In this document: one piece after another, positions 49,051 through 58,290 of the stretch
How the letters are laid out: every line of letters starts with the position of its first letter
How positions within the stretch are numbered: position 1 is the stretch's first letter
Origin: Reichenbachiella carrageenanivorans
Lineage (GTDB): Bacteria > Bacteroidota > Bacteroidia > Cytophagales > Cyclobacteriaceae
Direction of reading: 5' to 3'
Assembly: GCF_025639805.1 (NCBI RefSeq)
Contig: NZ_CP106735.1
Span: forward strand, 2,172,001-2,236,000
Length of the DNA stretch: 64,000 nt
Notes under the pieces: model-generated
Database searches by the model: none
The model's input: the letters and a program-made list of their open reading frames with translations, nothing else
Told to the model about the DNA's origin: nothing
Made by a program: the position numbers and the translations under genes

Positions 49051-52000
49051 ATGAAAAAACACTTACTTAGTATGATGTGTTCGCTGGTGATCCTCTATGG
49101 AGCGCAAGCACAAGAACGCACAATTTCTGGGAAGGTAACGTCCGCTGAAGATGACGGAACCTTGCCAGGTGTAACTGTGGTGCTGAAAGGAACCACGTCT
49201 GGTAGTACCACCGATTTGGATGGTAACTACAAAATATCCATTCCTGCTAGTGGTGGGATTCTCGTCTATTCGTTTGTAGGCTTGGCTTCTCAGGAAATAG
49301 AAGTAGGCAACCGCAGCGTGATAGATATCGTGATGCAACCCGATGCTCAGCAGCTTACAGAGGTGGTCGTCACGGCCTTGGGGATCTCTCGAGAAAAGCG
49401 GTCGTTGGGCTACGCTACGCAGGAAGTAGAAGGAGACGAGTTGAGTAAAGTACAATCCGACAACTTTGTGAATGCGCTCTCTGGCCGAGTGGCTGGAGTC
49501 AACATTAAGAGAACAACCAACTTTGGAGGGTCTACCAATGTGATAGTGAGAGGTAGCGCTTCGCTCAATGGAAATAATCAGGCCTTGTTTGTGATCGATG
49601 GGGTGCCGATTGCCAACAGAAATACCAACACTCGCGGGCAATCTCAGGATGGTGCAGGCTATGATTATGGTAACTCAGTATCTGATATCAATCCTAGCGA
49701 TATAGAATCTGTAAACGTACTGAAAGGTGCAGCAGCTACAGCGCTCTATGGCTCCAGAGCAGCCAATGGCGTAGTGATGATCACAACCAAAAAAGGGAAT
49801 CAAAGTAAAAAAGGATTTGGGGTGTCTTTGAACTCATCTGTGGCTGTTGGATCGATCATTAAAAGTACCTTTCCAGAATATCAGACCAACTATGGGGCAG
49901 GTTACGGAGGCGAGGGTTTTGGCTTGGCCGATGGAGACGGAGATGGTGTAGACGATGATCCAGTTGTAGGGTTGGGAGATGATGCGTCTTTTGGACCTAA
50001 ATTTACTGGAGACCCAGTTTATCACTGGGATTCTATCGATCCAGATATGCCAGGCTTTCAGCAGGCTAGACCTTGGGTGAACTCGCCCAATGGTGCCATC
50101 ACATATTTCGAAACGCCAGTCAATTGGAACAATACCGTGACCATAACCAACGGGGGAGATTATGGTTCTATACGTGTGAGCTATACCAATACGGATATGT
50201 CGGGCATCATGCCTAATAGTTCGCTCAAGCGGCATAATTTTTCTGTAGGTACGCAAATGGACGTATCTGAAAAACTGAAAGTGTCTTCATTTGCCAACTA
50301 CATCAAAACAGATGCAGTAGGTAGAAATGCCACAGGCTACAATGCCAACATCATGACCAGTTATAGACAGTGGTGGCAGACCAACGTGGATGTCAAGCGT
50401 CAGAGAGATGCTTATTTTTCTACAGGTAGAAATGTGACCTGGAACCCCAATTCAGCGGCTTCTAATGGCAACCCTCCAGATCCATCACCAGCCTATTGGG
50501 ACAATCCTTATTGGTACGCATACGAAAATTATCAAAGCGACAACAGAAGCAGGTTCATTGGCAACATGATGCTGACGTATCAGATCACGGATTGGCTGAG
50601 TGTAATGGGTAGAGTGGCCGCAGATACTTATAGCGAATTGCAAGAAGAGCGAAAAGCTGTAGGGAGCCATGCAGAAAATTTCGGTATCGGCGAGGGAGCT
50701 GATGGTAGTATCAATCAGTTGGCTGTTACATCTGGATACTTGAGAAGAGATATTACTTCTGGTGAATACAACATTGACTTTAGTCTGAATTTTGACAAAG
50801 ACCTGACAGAGGATTTGAATCTCAAAGGTTTGCTCGGGTACAACCGTAGAAGAACTTCTTTCACCCGATTGATCAATGCAACGAATGGTGGACTGAGTGT
50901 GCCAGGTGTGTATTCATTGCAAAACAGTCAAGGGCCGTTGCCATTGTCTAAGGAGCTAGATTCTGAGATCGGAGTCAATGGGATGTTTGGTAGCCTTTCG
51001 TTTGGTTACAAAAACATGATTTTTCTTGATGCGACTTTGAGAAGAGATTATTCATCTACGTTGCCTACTACAGACAATGTGTACTGGTACCCTTCTTTGT
51101 CCACCAGTTTTGTGTTTTCCAATCTCTTGAATGTAGACGCTATTTCTTTTGGTAAAGTACGAGCCAACTATGCTCAGGTGGGCAACAGTGCGCCGTTTGA
51201 TTATTTGCTAGACAGCTACGTGATCAATACGCCAGTAAATGATCCGAGCACGGCACTAAGCAATACGAAGAAAAACGCACAGCTTAAGCCCGAGACCACG
51301 ACTAGTTATGAATTAGGGGTGGAAATGGAGTTCTTGGATGGTAGAGTAGGTTTCGATGCGGCCTATTATCAATCTAACTCTAAGGATCAAATTGTACCCG
51401 TGCGAGTGTCTGAGTCATCAGGCTACCTCTATAAGGTGATCAATGCTGGTGAAATTGAAAACAAAGGCGTGGAATTGGCCTTGTATGGTTCACCGATTCG
51501 CACCAGTGAATTCTCTTGGAATATTGGTGTAAACTTTACTCGAAATAGAAACAAAGTGTTGTCGCTCACTGATGGGTTGGAAAACTTACAGCTTGGATCT
51601 TATGGCGACGGTGTTACTATGAATGCACGTGTGGGAGAGCCATATGGTGTGCTGTTTGGTACAGACTATACTTATCTAAACCCAGACGATCCTAAAGACA
51701 GTGAGCGTTTGGTGGATGCCAGTGGCAATTATGTAGTTACCCCCACATCCGACAATTCTATAGGTAACGTAAACCCCAACTGGACAGCGGGTATTACCAA
51801 TACCTTTAAATTCAAAGGATTGACATTGAGTGCTTTGATTGATATCCAAGATGGAGGTAGCATATTCTCACTAGATCAAGCGTATGGCTTAGCCACGGGT
51901 CTGTATGCAGAGACTGATTATATCAATGACTTGGGCAATCCTGTGAGAAATACCTTAGCCGATGGCGGCGGATACATCAATCAAGGTGTGCAGGCCGATG

Positions 52001-52332
52001 GTAGTGTCAATACAGTCAGACATCAAGGGGATCATTTTGGTGCCTTTGGGTATGTGAGTGGAGGACCGAACAGAGCTCATGTGTACGACGCAGGGTATAT
52101 CAAGCTGAGAGAAGTATCACTGACATATGACCTGCCTTCTTCTTTGCTTAGCAATATCTTCATTCAATCGGCTACTGTAGGAGTGTTTGGTTCTAACCTG
52201 GCCATTCTCAAAAAACACTTGCCCCATGCCGATCCAGAATCAGGCCTAGGCTCTGGCAACCTGCAAGGGTATAGCATCGGTTCACTGCCTTCAGTGAGAG
52301 AGATTGGGTTCAATGTTAAGCTTACTTTTTAA
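49051..52332 (+). CDS. SusC/RagA-type TonB-linked outer membrane transporter
   Basis: 1093 residues from ATG 49051 (signal peptide MKKHLLSMMCSLVILYGAQAQ); the frame is open from 49012. An N-terminal carboxypeptidase-D regulatory fold (ISGKVTSAEDDGTLPGVTVV) is followed by the TonB box area and plug (RSLGYATQEVEGDEL, GVNIKRTTNFGGSTNVIVRG, TALYGSRAANGVVMITTKKG), then the 22-strand barrel. An unusual acidic stretch DGDGDGVDDD lies near residue 295. Such proteins pair with a SusD lipoprotein to import glycans or peptides. The SusD gene follows after 10 bases. Confidence 0.94.
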   Translation: MKKHLLSMMCSLVILYGAQAQERTISGKVTSAEDDGTLPGVTVVLKGTTSGSTTDLDGNYKISIPASGGILVYSFVGLASQEIEVGNRSVIDIVMQPDAQQLTEVVVTALGISREKRSLGYATQEVEGDELSKVQSDNFVNALSGRVAGVNIKRTTNFGGSTNVIVRGSASLNGNNQALFVIDGVPIANRNTNTRGQSQDGAGYDYGNSVSDINPSDIESVNVLKGAAATALYGSRAANGVVMITTKKGNQSKKGFGVSLNSSVAVGSIIKSTFPEYQTNYGAGYGGEGFGLADGDGDGVDDDPVVGLGDDASFGPKFTGDPVYHWDSIDPDMPGFQQARPWVNSPNGAITYFETPVNWNNTVTITNGGDYGSIRVSYTNTDMSGIMPNSSLKRHNFSVGTQMDVSEKLKVSSFANYIKTDAVGRNATGYNANIMTSYRQWWQTNVDVKRQRDAYFSTGRNVTWNPNSAASNGNPPDPSPAYWDNPYWYAYENYQSDNRSRFIGNMMLTYQITDWLSVMGRVAADTYSELQEERKAVGSHAENFGIGEGADGSINQLAVTSGYLRRDITSGEYNIDFSLNFDKDLTEDLNLKGLLGYNRRRTSFTRLINATNGGLSVPGVYSLQNSQGPLPLSKELDSEIGVNGMFGSLSFGYKNMIFLDATLRRDYSSTLPTTDNVYWYPSLSTSFVFSNLLNVDAISFGKVRANYAQVGNSAPFDYLLDSYVINTPVNDPSTALSNTKKNAQLKPETTTSYELGVEMEFLDGRVGFDAAYYQSNSKDQIVPVRVSESSGYLYKVINAGEIENKGVELALYGSPIRTSEFSWNIGVNFTRNRNKVLSLTDGLENLQLGSYGDGVTMNARVGEPYGVLFGTDYTYLNPDDPKDSERLVDASGNYVVTPTSDNSIGNVNPNWTAGITNTFKFKGLTLSALIDIQDGGSIFSLDQAYGLATGLYAETDYINDLGNPVRNTLADGGGYINQGVQADGSVNTVRHQGDHFGAFGYVSGGPNRAHVYDAGYIKLREVSLTYDLPSSLLSNIFIQSATVGVFGSNLAILKKHLPHADPESGLGSGNLQGYSIGSLPSVREIGFNVKLTF

Positions 52333-52342
52333 TCCATAAGAC

Positions 52343-53803
52343 ATGAAAAATATATTAGTAATATTAATAGCGATCTTTTTGGTTTCATGTTCAGAAAACC
52401 TAGATGAGCTGAATAAAAACACCAAAGATCCGCTGGAAGTGAGTGGAGAATCACTCTTTACCACAGCACAAAAAGAGGCGGTAGACCAAGTAGCTAAGCA
52501 GCATGTGAACTGGAACAATACCCGGCTTTGGGTCCAGTATGCCTGTGAGACACAGTATCGCGACGAGACCAATTATGATCTGGTGACCAGATCTATCCCT
52601 CAGGGGCATTGGAGTAGAATGTATAGATATACTTTGAAAAACCTCGAAGAGGCTAAAGCAATCATTACAGACACGACTTACCCGTCTACAGAAAACCCTG
52701 CTGTGAAGGAAAATAAACTTCAGATCATAGAGTTGATGCAGCTATATAGCTATAGCATATTAGTGGAGACGTTTGGAGACGTGCCATATGAAGAAGCTTT
52801 AGATATAGATGTGCTCAATCCTAAATATGACGATGCAGATGCCGTCTATCGAGATCTGCTTGATAGGTTAGATGCAGTCATTGCTACACTAGACCCTGCG
52901 CATGGATCCTTTAGTACAGGAGCAGACAATATGTACCAGGGAGACGTGGCTAGCTGGCTCAAATTTGCCAATTCATTGAAGTTGAGAATGGGTATGCTCT
53001 ATGCAGATGTAGACAATACATTTGCCCAGACGGTAGTAGAAGAAGCAGTAGCCGATCCAGTAGGTTTGATTATGACTGCCGACGAGGATGCCAATTACTA
53101 CTACCTCAGTTCTACGCCTAATACCAACCCAGATCATGTTACTTTGGTATTGAGCGGTCGCTCAGATTATGTAGCTACCAATACCATCATAGATATGATG
53201 GCAGGGCTAAACGACCCTCGTATGGACGATTACTTTACAGAAGCCTCTGGAGGAGGATATGTAGGTGGTGTGGTAGGTAATCAAAATACCCCAGCTCAAA
53301 ACTGGAGTACGTTTGCGGCGTCTATTAAAACGCCAACCAAACCAGGTGTGATCTTCGATCATATCGAAACGGAATGGTTGCTTGCCGAAGGAGCCGAGAG
53401 AGGCTATAATGTAGGTGGTAGTACCGCAGAGAGTCACTACAATGCGGCCATCACAGCGTCTATTGTGCATTGGGGTGGCACGGCAGCTGAGGCTACCACT
53501 TATTTGGCTCAGCCAGCGGTAGCTTATACTACAGCCACTGGCACTTGGCAGGAGAAAATAGGCACGCAGCGATGGCTAGGTTTGTACAATAGGGGCTTTG
53601 ATGCCTGGACTGCTTTGAGACGTTTGGATTACCCTACTTTGCCAGTGCCTACGGCGGCGCAGTCGGGCTTCCCTGTGAGATATACCTATCCCGTAGTAGA
53701 GCAGACACTCAATGCGGCAGGTTGGTCAGGAGCCAAATTTGGCGGAGCCAATGATTTGGTAACGAATAGACTTTGGTTTGATGTGGCAGATTATAGCCAT
53801 TGA
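52343..53803 (+). CDS. SusD/RagB-like nutrient-binding outer membrane lipoprotein
   Basis: 486 residues. Lipoprotein signal MKNILVILIAIFLVSC with Cys16 as the lipidated residue. It is the SusD-like_2 type: QLYSYSILVETFGDVPYEEA, KFANSLKLRMGM, and the end EKIGTQRWLGLYNRGFDAWTALRRLDYP. It forms a lid on the SusC barrel and captures substrate. It is 10 bases after the SusC gene and followed by a terminator, so the operon has only these two genes and no glycosidase. Confidence 0.93.
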   Translation: MKNILVILIAIFLVSCSENLDELNKNTKDPLEVSGESLFTTAQKEAVDQVAKQHVNWNNTRLWVQYACETQYRDETNYDLVTRSIPQGHWSRMYRYTLKNLEEAKAIITDTTYPSTENPAVKENKLQIIELMQLYSYSILVETFGDVPYEEALDIDVLNPKYDDADAVYRDLLDRLDAVIATLDPAHGSFSTGADNMYQGDVASWLKFANSLKLRMGMLYADVDNTFAQTVVEEAVADPVGLIMTADEDANYYYLSSTPNTNPDHVTLVLSGRSDYVATNTIIDMMAGLNDPRMDDYFTEASGGGYVGGVVGNQNTPAQNWSTFAASIKTPTKPGVIFDHIETEWLLAEGAERGYNVGGSTAESHYNAAITASIVHWGGTAAEATTYLAQPAVAYTTATGTWQEKIGTQRWLGLYNRGFDAWTALRRLDYPTLPVPTAAQSGFPVRYTYPVVEQTLNAAGWSGAKFGGANDLVTNRLWFDVADYSH

Positions 53804-53827
53804 TTAATTCTGGAACAGATTTTAAGG

Positions 53828-53860
53828 AAAGCGATGATCTTACAAGGTCATCGCTTTTTT
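53828..53860 (+). terminator. Terminator after the SusC/SusD operon
   Basis: AAAGCGATGATCTT (53828-53841) pairs with AAGGTCATCGCTTT (53844-53857) with one G-U pair, then further T. It ends the SusC-SusD transcript 24 bases after the stop. Confidence 0.85.
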
Positions 53861-53948
53861 AAAAATAGAAAAGAATAGACCTTTTATTTGAGATTGAATT
53901 TTTACTCCTTTTTGAGTTTTTTCTTCAAAGACTCAACTTCAGGCTGGT

Positions 53949-54260
53949 TTAATCTTCTTTATTGAAACAAAAGCCTCGTTCTTCGGCGGTTTCTAGAAAA
54001 TCTACTTCAAGCCCCATTAGGTACATTACATGTTTTTTCTCTATGACTACAGGTACTTCTTCGTGTATATAGGTAATGTCAGAGTCATTGGGTTTGTCGA
54101 ATCCTAGCATATAGCCCATCGCACCACAGCCCCCGCCTTTGATGCCTATTCGAAGGGCATAATCTTCAGGGATGCCTTTATTAGACATGATATTTTTGAC
54201 CTCTTCTACAGCCTTTGGGGTAATGTTTACTGGTTCCAGACTCATTTTTCTATCTTCCAT
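53949..54260 (-). CDS. IscA/HesB-like protein without the C-terminal cysteine pair
   Basis: 103 residues. The A-type carrier core is clear: VNITPKAVEEVKNIM, then LRIGIKGGGCGAMGY with the first conserved cysteine, and KKHVMYLMGLEVDFL. Typical IscA ends with CGCGxSF, giving two more cluster ligands. Here the end is ERGFCFNKED, with one cysteine at a different place. It may hold a cluster or iron in another way, or be a related family. The start could be M1 (54260) or M6 (54245). It is divergent from the next gene. Confidence 0.85.
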   Translation of the reverse strand: MEDRKMSLEPVNITPKAVEEVKNIMSNKGIPEDYALRIGIKGGGCGAMGYMLGFDKPNDSDITYIHEEVPVVIEKKHVMYLMGLEVDFLETAEERGFCFNKED

Positions 54261-54270
54261 TATTCTATGG

Positions 54271-54299
54271 CAAAAATACTTATTTTTGGATTACACAAA
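54271..54299 (-). promoter_or_regulatory. Promoter of the IscA-like gene
   Basis: On the - strand: TTTG (54299-54296), 17 bases, TATTTTTG (54278-54271). This is a good Bacteroidota promoter. The leader is about 5 bases to M1 or 20 to M6. Confidence 0.7.
54281..54288 (+). promoter_or_regulatory. -7 box of the 54314 gene
   Basis: TATTTTTG on the + strand, 2 bases from the oppositely oriented -7 box of the IscA-like gene; together they make a palindrome. It lies 26 bases before the TTG start at 54314 and supports that start. No -33 seen on this strand. Confidence 0.5.
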
Positions 54300-54313
54300 T
54301 TAAAAATTAAACC

Positions 54314-54835
54314 TTGGAGGCACTGATAGAATTCGGAAAAATCATTTTACCAGCAGGAGCAGTATTATACGCCATGTTCCTGACTACACGCATGTTCTTA
54401 AACAAAGAATATGAAAAACAATTGATTCAAATTAAAATCAAAAACAACGAAACCGTACTACCCGTCAGGCTCCAGGCCTATGAACGATTGTGTTTGTTTT
54501 TAGAGCGAATTTCGCCTAAAAACTTGATCGTTAGGCTCAATGTTGGGGAGATGACCGTGGGCGAATTTCAGCAGGTGCTATTGCACGAAATCCGCGAAGA
54601 GTTTGGTCACAATCTGTCTCAGCAGGTATATATGTCTGAGCAATCTTGGAACATGGTTAAAAATGCCATGGAAGAAATTGTGATGCTGATCAATGAATCT
54701 GCTGGCGATCTAAACCCTGAGGGCATGAGTATAGAGCTGGCACGAAAGGTGTTCGAAAAAGTGATAGAAAAACAAGAGTTGGGCACAGATGCTGCATTGT
54801 CGTTTATCAAAAACGAAATTCAGCAGGTATTCTAA
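54314..54835 (+). CDS. Membrane-anchored protein of unknown function (DUF7935-like)
   Basis: 173 residues from a TTG at 54314 (MEALIEFGKIILPAGAVLYAMFLTTRMFLNKEYE); the next ATG at 54374 would cut the membrane helix. One N-terminal transmembrane helix, then a cytosolic helical domain with AYERLCLFLERISPKNLI and QQVYMSEQSWNMVKNAMEEIVMLIN. It resembles Bacteroidota proteins listed as DUF7935, with no known function. The YkvA-like gene follows after 9 bases. Confidence 0.8.
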   Translation: MEALIEFGKIILPAGAVLYAMFLTTRMFLNKEYEKQLIQIKIKNNETVLPVRLQAYERLCLFLERISPKNLIVRLNVGEMTVGEFQQVLLHEIREEFGHNLSQQVYMSEQSWNMVKNAMEEIVMLINESAGDLNPEGMSIELARKVFEKVIEKQELGTDAALSFIKNEIQQVF

Positions 54836-54844
54836 ATAGAGATT

Positions 54845-55243
54845 ATGAGCAAAAAAGAAAAATTCAAGAAGTATCAAGAAAAGGCAGCCGAAGTACTCAA
54901 GGACAATGAGCGTGTACAATCTCTACTAGGCTCTACCAAAGAAAAGCTAGTAGAAGTGCTGTCGAGCAATGAACGATTAAAGGATTTTTCTGATAAAGTA
55001 TATGTGATGGTACGAATGGTGAAGGCACATCTGGCTGGAGACTATCGGGAGTTTCCATGGCGCACGATATTGTTGATGGTGGGAGCACTGATCTATTTCA
55101 TCACACCGATCGATATGATACCTGATGTTATTCCTGTTCTGGGGCTTACCGATGATATCTCTATCATTTTCTGGATTTATAGAAGTGTACAAGAAGACAT
55201 CGAAAAATTTGAGGATTGGGAACGAACCATAGAGCTGTCATGA
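54845..55243 (+). CDS. YkvA/DUF1232 family membrane protein
   Basis: 132 residues. After a charged N-terminal half, EFPWRTILLMVGALIYFITPIDMIPDVIPVLGLTDDISIIFWIYRSV is the DUF1232 signature (short membrane region with P-x-D-x-I-P-D). Function unknown; homologues are common next to envelope genes. It starts 9 bases after the 54314 gene and overlaps the next small gene by 4 bases (ATGA). Confidence 0.88.
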   Translation: MSKKEKFKKYQEKAAEVLKDNERVQSLLGSTKEKLVEVLSSNERLKDFSDKVYVMVRMVKAHLAGDYREFPWRTILLMVGALIYFITPIDMIPDVIPVLGLTDDISIIFWIYRSVQEDIEKFEDWERTIELS

Positions 55244-55443
55244 ATATTAAAAAGCTGAATCGCTATGGAATCATAGGTGGCTTTGTTCTCATTTTTCTAG
55301 CCTCGTTGCATTTTGTACGTTCCTATGAAGCTGGCACACCCAAGTGGTTTTATCTTGTCATGGTATGCGGGATGGCTATTATTCTATACAACACTTTGTT
55401 TGGAAATCGCACCAACAGAAAACCTAAATCAAAACCGAAGTGA
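55240..55443 (+). CDS. Small membrane protein of unknown function
   Basis: 67 residues from ATG 55240, which overlaps the TGA of the YkvA-like gene; the frame is open from 55216, but the coupled ATG is the better start. Two hydrophobic segments (YGIIGGFVLIFLASLHFV and FYLVMVCGMAIILYNTLFG) with a basic tail (NRTNRKPKSKPK). Probably co-translated with the YkvA-like protein. No family recognised. Confidence 0.75.
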   Translation: MNIKKLNRYGIIGGFVLIFLASLHFVRSYEAGTPKWFYLVMVCGMAIILYNTLFGNRTNRKPKSKPK

Positions 55444-55562
55444 GTAGTCGTTTAAACACTCCATGTTGAATTGCAAATATTAAACGCATCAGCGTGCGTC
55501 ATCCTCCCTTATTTTTATAATTTTACGGCTTGTTTTATCCAGACTAAAAAGCACGTAGTTTA

Positions 55563-57977
55563 ATGAAGATTTCTCTGAATTGGTTGAAGGATTTTATCGC
55601 GTTTGAAGAAGATGCGACAGTTATCTCTAAAGTATTAACAGACACAGGGTTAGAAGTAGAAGGTTTAGAGAAATTCGAAGAAATCGAAGGAGGACTCGAA
55701 GGGTTGGTGATTGGAGAAGTATTGACTTGTGCTAAACACCCAGATGCCGACAAGCTCAGCGTGACCACGGTAGATATAGGAGCCGATGCTCCAGCACCTA
55801 TTGTATGCGGAGCACCCAATGTAGCTCAGGGGCAGAAAGTAGTTGTGGCCACTGTAGGGACTACATTATATCCAGCTGGAGGAGAACCATTTAAAATCAA
55901 AAAAGCTAAAATACGAGGCGAAGTGTCCGAAGGTATGATATGTGCCGAAGATGAAATAGGCCTAGGCCAGTCGCACAATGGTATCATGGTACTCGATACC
56001 GATTTGCCAAACGGCACCCCAGCCAAAGACTATTTCAAGCCAGAAACTGATCAGGTCATAGAAATCGGCTTGACGCCAAACCGTGCAGACGGCGCTTCGC
56101 ACTTCGGTGTGGCTCGCGACCTCAAAGCGGCATTTAGAAGGCCGACCATCTTTCCAGATCTTAGTACGTTCAAGGTCGACAATCAGTCGAATCCAGTAGA
56201 AATAAGTGTAGAAAATCAAGAGGCTTGCCCGAGATATTCAGGGTTGACCATTTCTAATGTGGAGGTAAAAGCCTCTCCAAAGTGGCTGGCCAATAGACTG
56301 AAAAGCATTGGCTTAGCGCCAATAAATAACATTGTAGATGTGACCAACTATGTGTTGCATGGATTGGGACAGCCATTACATGCCTTTGATTTGGCCGAGA
56401 TCAGCGGAAAAAAAGTAGTAGTAAAAACGTTGGCGAGTGGAACCAAGTTTACCACTCTCGACGAAAAAGAAAGAGAGTTGACAGACAAAGATTTGATGAT
56501 CTGTGACGACACTAAAGCCATGTGTATTGGCGGCGTGTTTGGAGGTATCAACTCTGGAGTGAAAGATAGCACGACCAGCATTTTCTTGGAATCAGCTTAT
56601 TTTTCAGCCGACTGGGTGAGAAATACGGCCACAAGGCACAGCATCAAAACCGATGCTTCGTTTAGATTTGAAAGAGGCACTGATCCCAACATGACAGTAA
56701 ATGCGCTCAAATATGCAGCCATGCTAATCAAAGAAGTAGCAGGCGGAGAGATTAGCTCTGAGGTTATAGACATCTACCCATCGCCCATCGCTGATTTTGA
56801 AATTGACGTGAAGTACAAAAATATCGATCGTCTGATTGGCAAAGAAATCCCTCACGACCGGATCAAAGAAATTTTAGGAGATCTTGATATTGTTTTATCT
56901 GACGAAACCGAAATGGGCTTTAAAGCCACAGTGCCTCCGTACCGTGTGGATGTGACCAGAGAGGCCGATATCGTAGAAGAGATTCTTCGCATCTATGGGT
57001 ACAATAATATTGAATTAGAGGAAAACTATGGAGCTGATTATTTGGCTGCTTTTCCTACGCCAGACAAAGATAAAATTCAGTCTAAAACCACAGATTTTCT
57101 AGCAGCTTTAGGGTTCAACGAGATCATTAGCAACTCCTTGACCAACCCAGACTATGTAGCCAAAACGGAACTTTGGGACCCTGCGCTCAATGTGGAAGTA
57201 CTCAACAAGTTGAGCGAAGAGCTTGGCGTGATGAGACAAACATTGGTATTTTCAGGGATGGAATCTTTGAAGTATAATATCAATAGGAAACAGACCAATC
57301 TCAAGTTTTTCGAATTTGGAAGAATTTATACCACATCAGATGGTGAATATCAGGAGAAAGAACAATTGGCTTTATTCCTGACTGGGGATCAGACAGATGA
57401 AAGCTGGAGTGTGGATAAAAAGTCGATTGATTTTTATAGCATATCATCTACGGTTCATAAAATTTTGGATAAATTTAGCATTACTGAATTCGATTCTGTA
57501 CCAACCGACAATCCAGTTTTTGACTATGGTTTAGATATTTCTAAAGATGGACAACTGTTGGTGTCTTTGGGAAAAGTGAACCGTAAGGTGCAAAAGGTAG
57601 CAGAAGTATCCCAAGATGTATTCTATGCTGAGTTCAATTGGGCCAAAATGCTGAAAAAGTATGGTAAAAAAATACTATACAAAGCCGTACCTAAGTTTCC
57701 TGAAGTTCGTAGAGACTTGTCTCTAGTGCTAGACGAGCAGGTTAACTTCCAGCAGATCTTGGAGTTGGCCAAACGTGAGTCCAAGAAGTTGGTAAAGAGA
57801 ATCAACGTATTCAGTGTCTATCAGGGAGATAGTATTGGAGAAGGGAAGAAGTCATATGCTTTGAGTTTCATCTTACAAGATGAGAACAAAACACTCAATG
57901 ACAAAGCGATAGACAAAACGATGAACGGGCTGATAGCCAGTTTTGAAAAAGACCTAAACGCAATAATTAGAAAATAA
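55563..57977 (+). CDS. pheT: Phenylalanyl-tRNA synthetase beta subunit
   Basis: The beta subunit edits and binds tRNA-Phe. The product is 804 residues, the long bacterial form. It begins MKISLNWLKDFIAFEEDATV; a tRNA-binding (EMAP-like) domain follows (VIGEVLTCAKHPDADKLSVTTVD). B3/B4 editing domain, B5 (VDVTREADIVEEILRIYGYNNI) and a C-terminal ferredoxin-like anticodon domain (PEVRRDLSLVLDEQVNF) are all visible. pheS is not next to it. The next gene begins 2 bases after its stop. Confidence 0.97.
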   Translation: MKISLNWLKDFIAFEEDATVISKVLTDTGLEVEGLEKFEEIEGGLEGLVIGEVLTCAKHPDADKLSVTTVDIGADAPAPIVCGAPNVAQGQKVVVATVGTTLYPAGGEPFKIKKAKIRGEVSEGMICAEDEIGLGQSHNGIMVLDTDLPNGTPAKDYFKPETDQVIEIGLTPNRADGASHFGVARDLKAAFRRPTIFPDLSTFKVDNQSNPVEISVENQEACPRYSGLTISNVEVKASPKWLANRLKSIGLAPINNIVDVTNYVLHGLGQPLHAFDLAEISGKKVVVKTLASGTKFTTLDEKERELTDKDLMICDDTKAMCIGGVFGGINSGVKDSTTSIFLESAYFSADWVRNTATRHSIKTDASFRFERGTDPNMTVNALKYAAMLIKEVAGGEISSEVIDIYPSPIADFEIDVKYKNIDRLIGKEIPHDRIKEILGDLDIVLSDETEMGFKATVPPYRVDVTREADIVEEILRIYGYNNIELEENYGADYLAAFPTPDKDKIQSKTTDFLAALGFNEIISNSLTNPDYVAKTELWDPALNVEVLNKLSEELGVMRQTLVFSGMESLKYNINRKQTNLKFFEFGRIYTTSDGEYQEKEQLALFLTGDQTDESWSVDKKSIDFYSISSTVHKILDKFSITEFDSVPTDNPVFDYGLDISKDGQLLVSLGKVNRKVQKVAEVSQDVFYAEFNWAKMLKKYGKKILYKAVPKFPEVRRDLSLVLDEQVNFQQILELAKRESKKLVKRINVFSVYQGDSIGEGKKSYALSFILQDENKTLNDKAIDKTMNGLIASFEKDLNAIIRK

Positions 57978-57979
57978 GA

Positions 57980-58279
57980 ATGTCAGACAATCCTTTACGC
58001 TCAGAACTCAGCCAATTAGAACGGAAACTTGTTTTGTTGATCAGTGATCACCAAAAAATGAGGGAGGAACTGAAGGTGCTGAAGAATGAAAATATTGAGT
58101 TGCGAGAGCAAATCAACAGGAAAGCAGAGGAAATCTCAGGCTTTCAAAAACAAGATAAAATTAGTAAAATTGTGAATGGCATGGTAGTGAACAGCAACCA
58201 TAGTGCTGCAGATTTGAGTCACATGCTGAATGAATATATAATTGAAGTTGATAAGTGCATTGCTCAATTGAGCGAATAA
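57980..58279 (+). CDS. Small coiled-coil protein between pheT and zapA
   Basis: 99 residues with a heptad-rich stretch (LSQLERKLVLLISDHQKMREELKVLKNENIELREQI, about residues 9-45) and a second helical part ending YIIEVDKCIAQLSE. No signal or membrane segment. Homologues occur in the same place in many Bacteroidota and may be a ZapB-like cell division partner of ZapA; that is inference from position and coiled coil. It is 2 bases after pheT and 11 before zapA. Confidence 0.8.
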   Translation: MSDNPLRSELSQLERKLVLLISDHQKMREELKVLKNENIELREQINRKAEEISGFQKQDKISKIVNGMVVNSNHSAADLSHMLNEYIIEVDKCIAQLSE

Positions 58280-58290
58280 ATAAAGTCTCA

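Noticed and set aside
49063..49641. 192-codon frame on the - strand inside the SusC gene
   Set aside because: It lies within a strongly conserved receptor gene and its product resembles no family.
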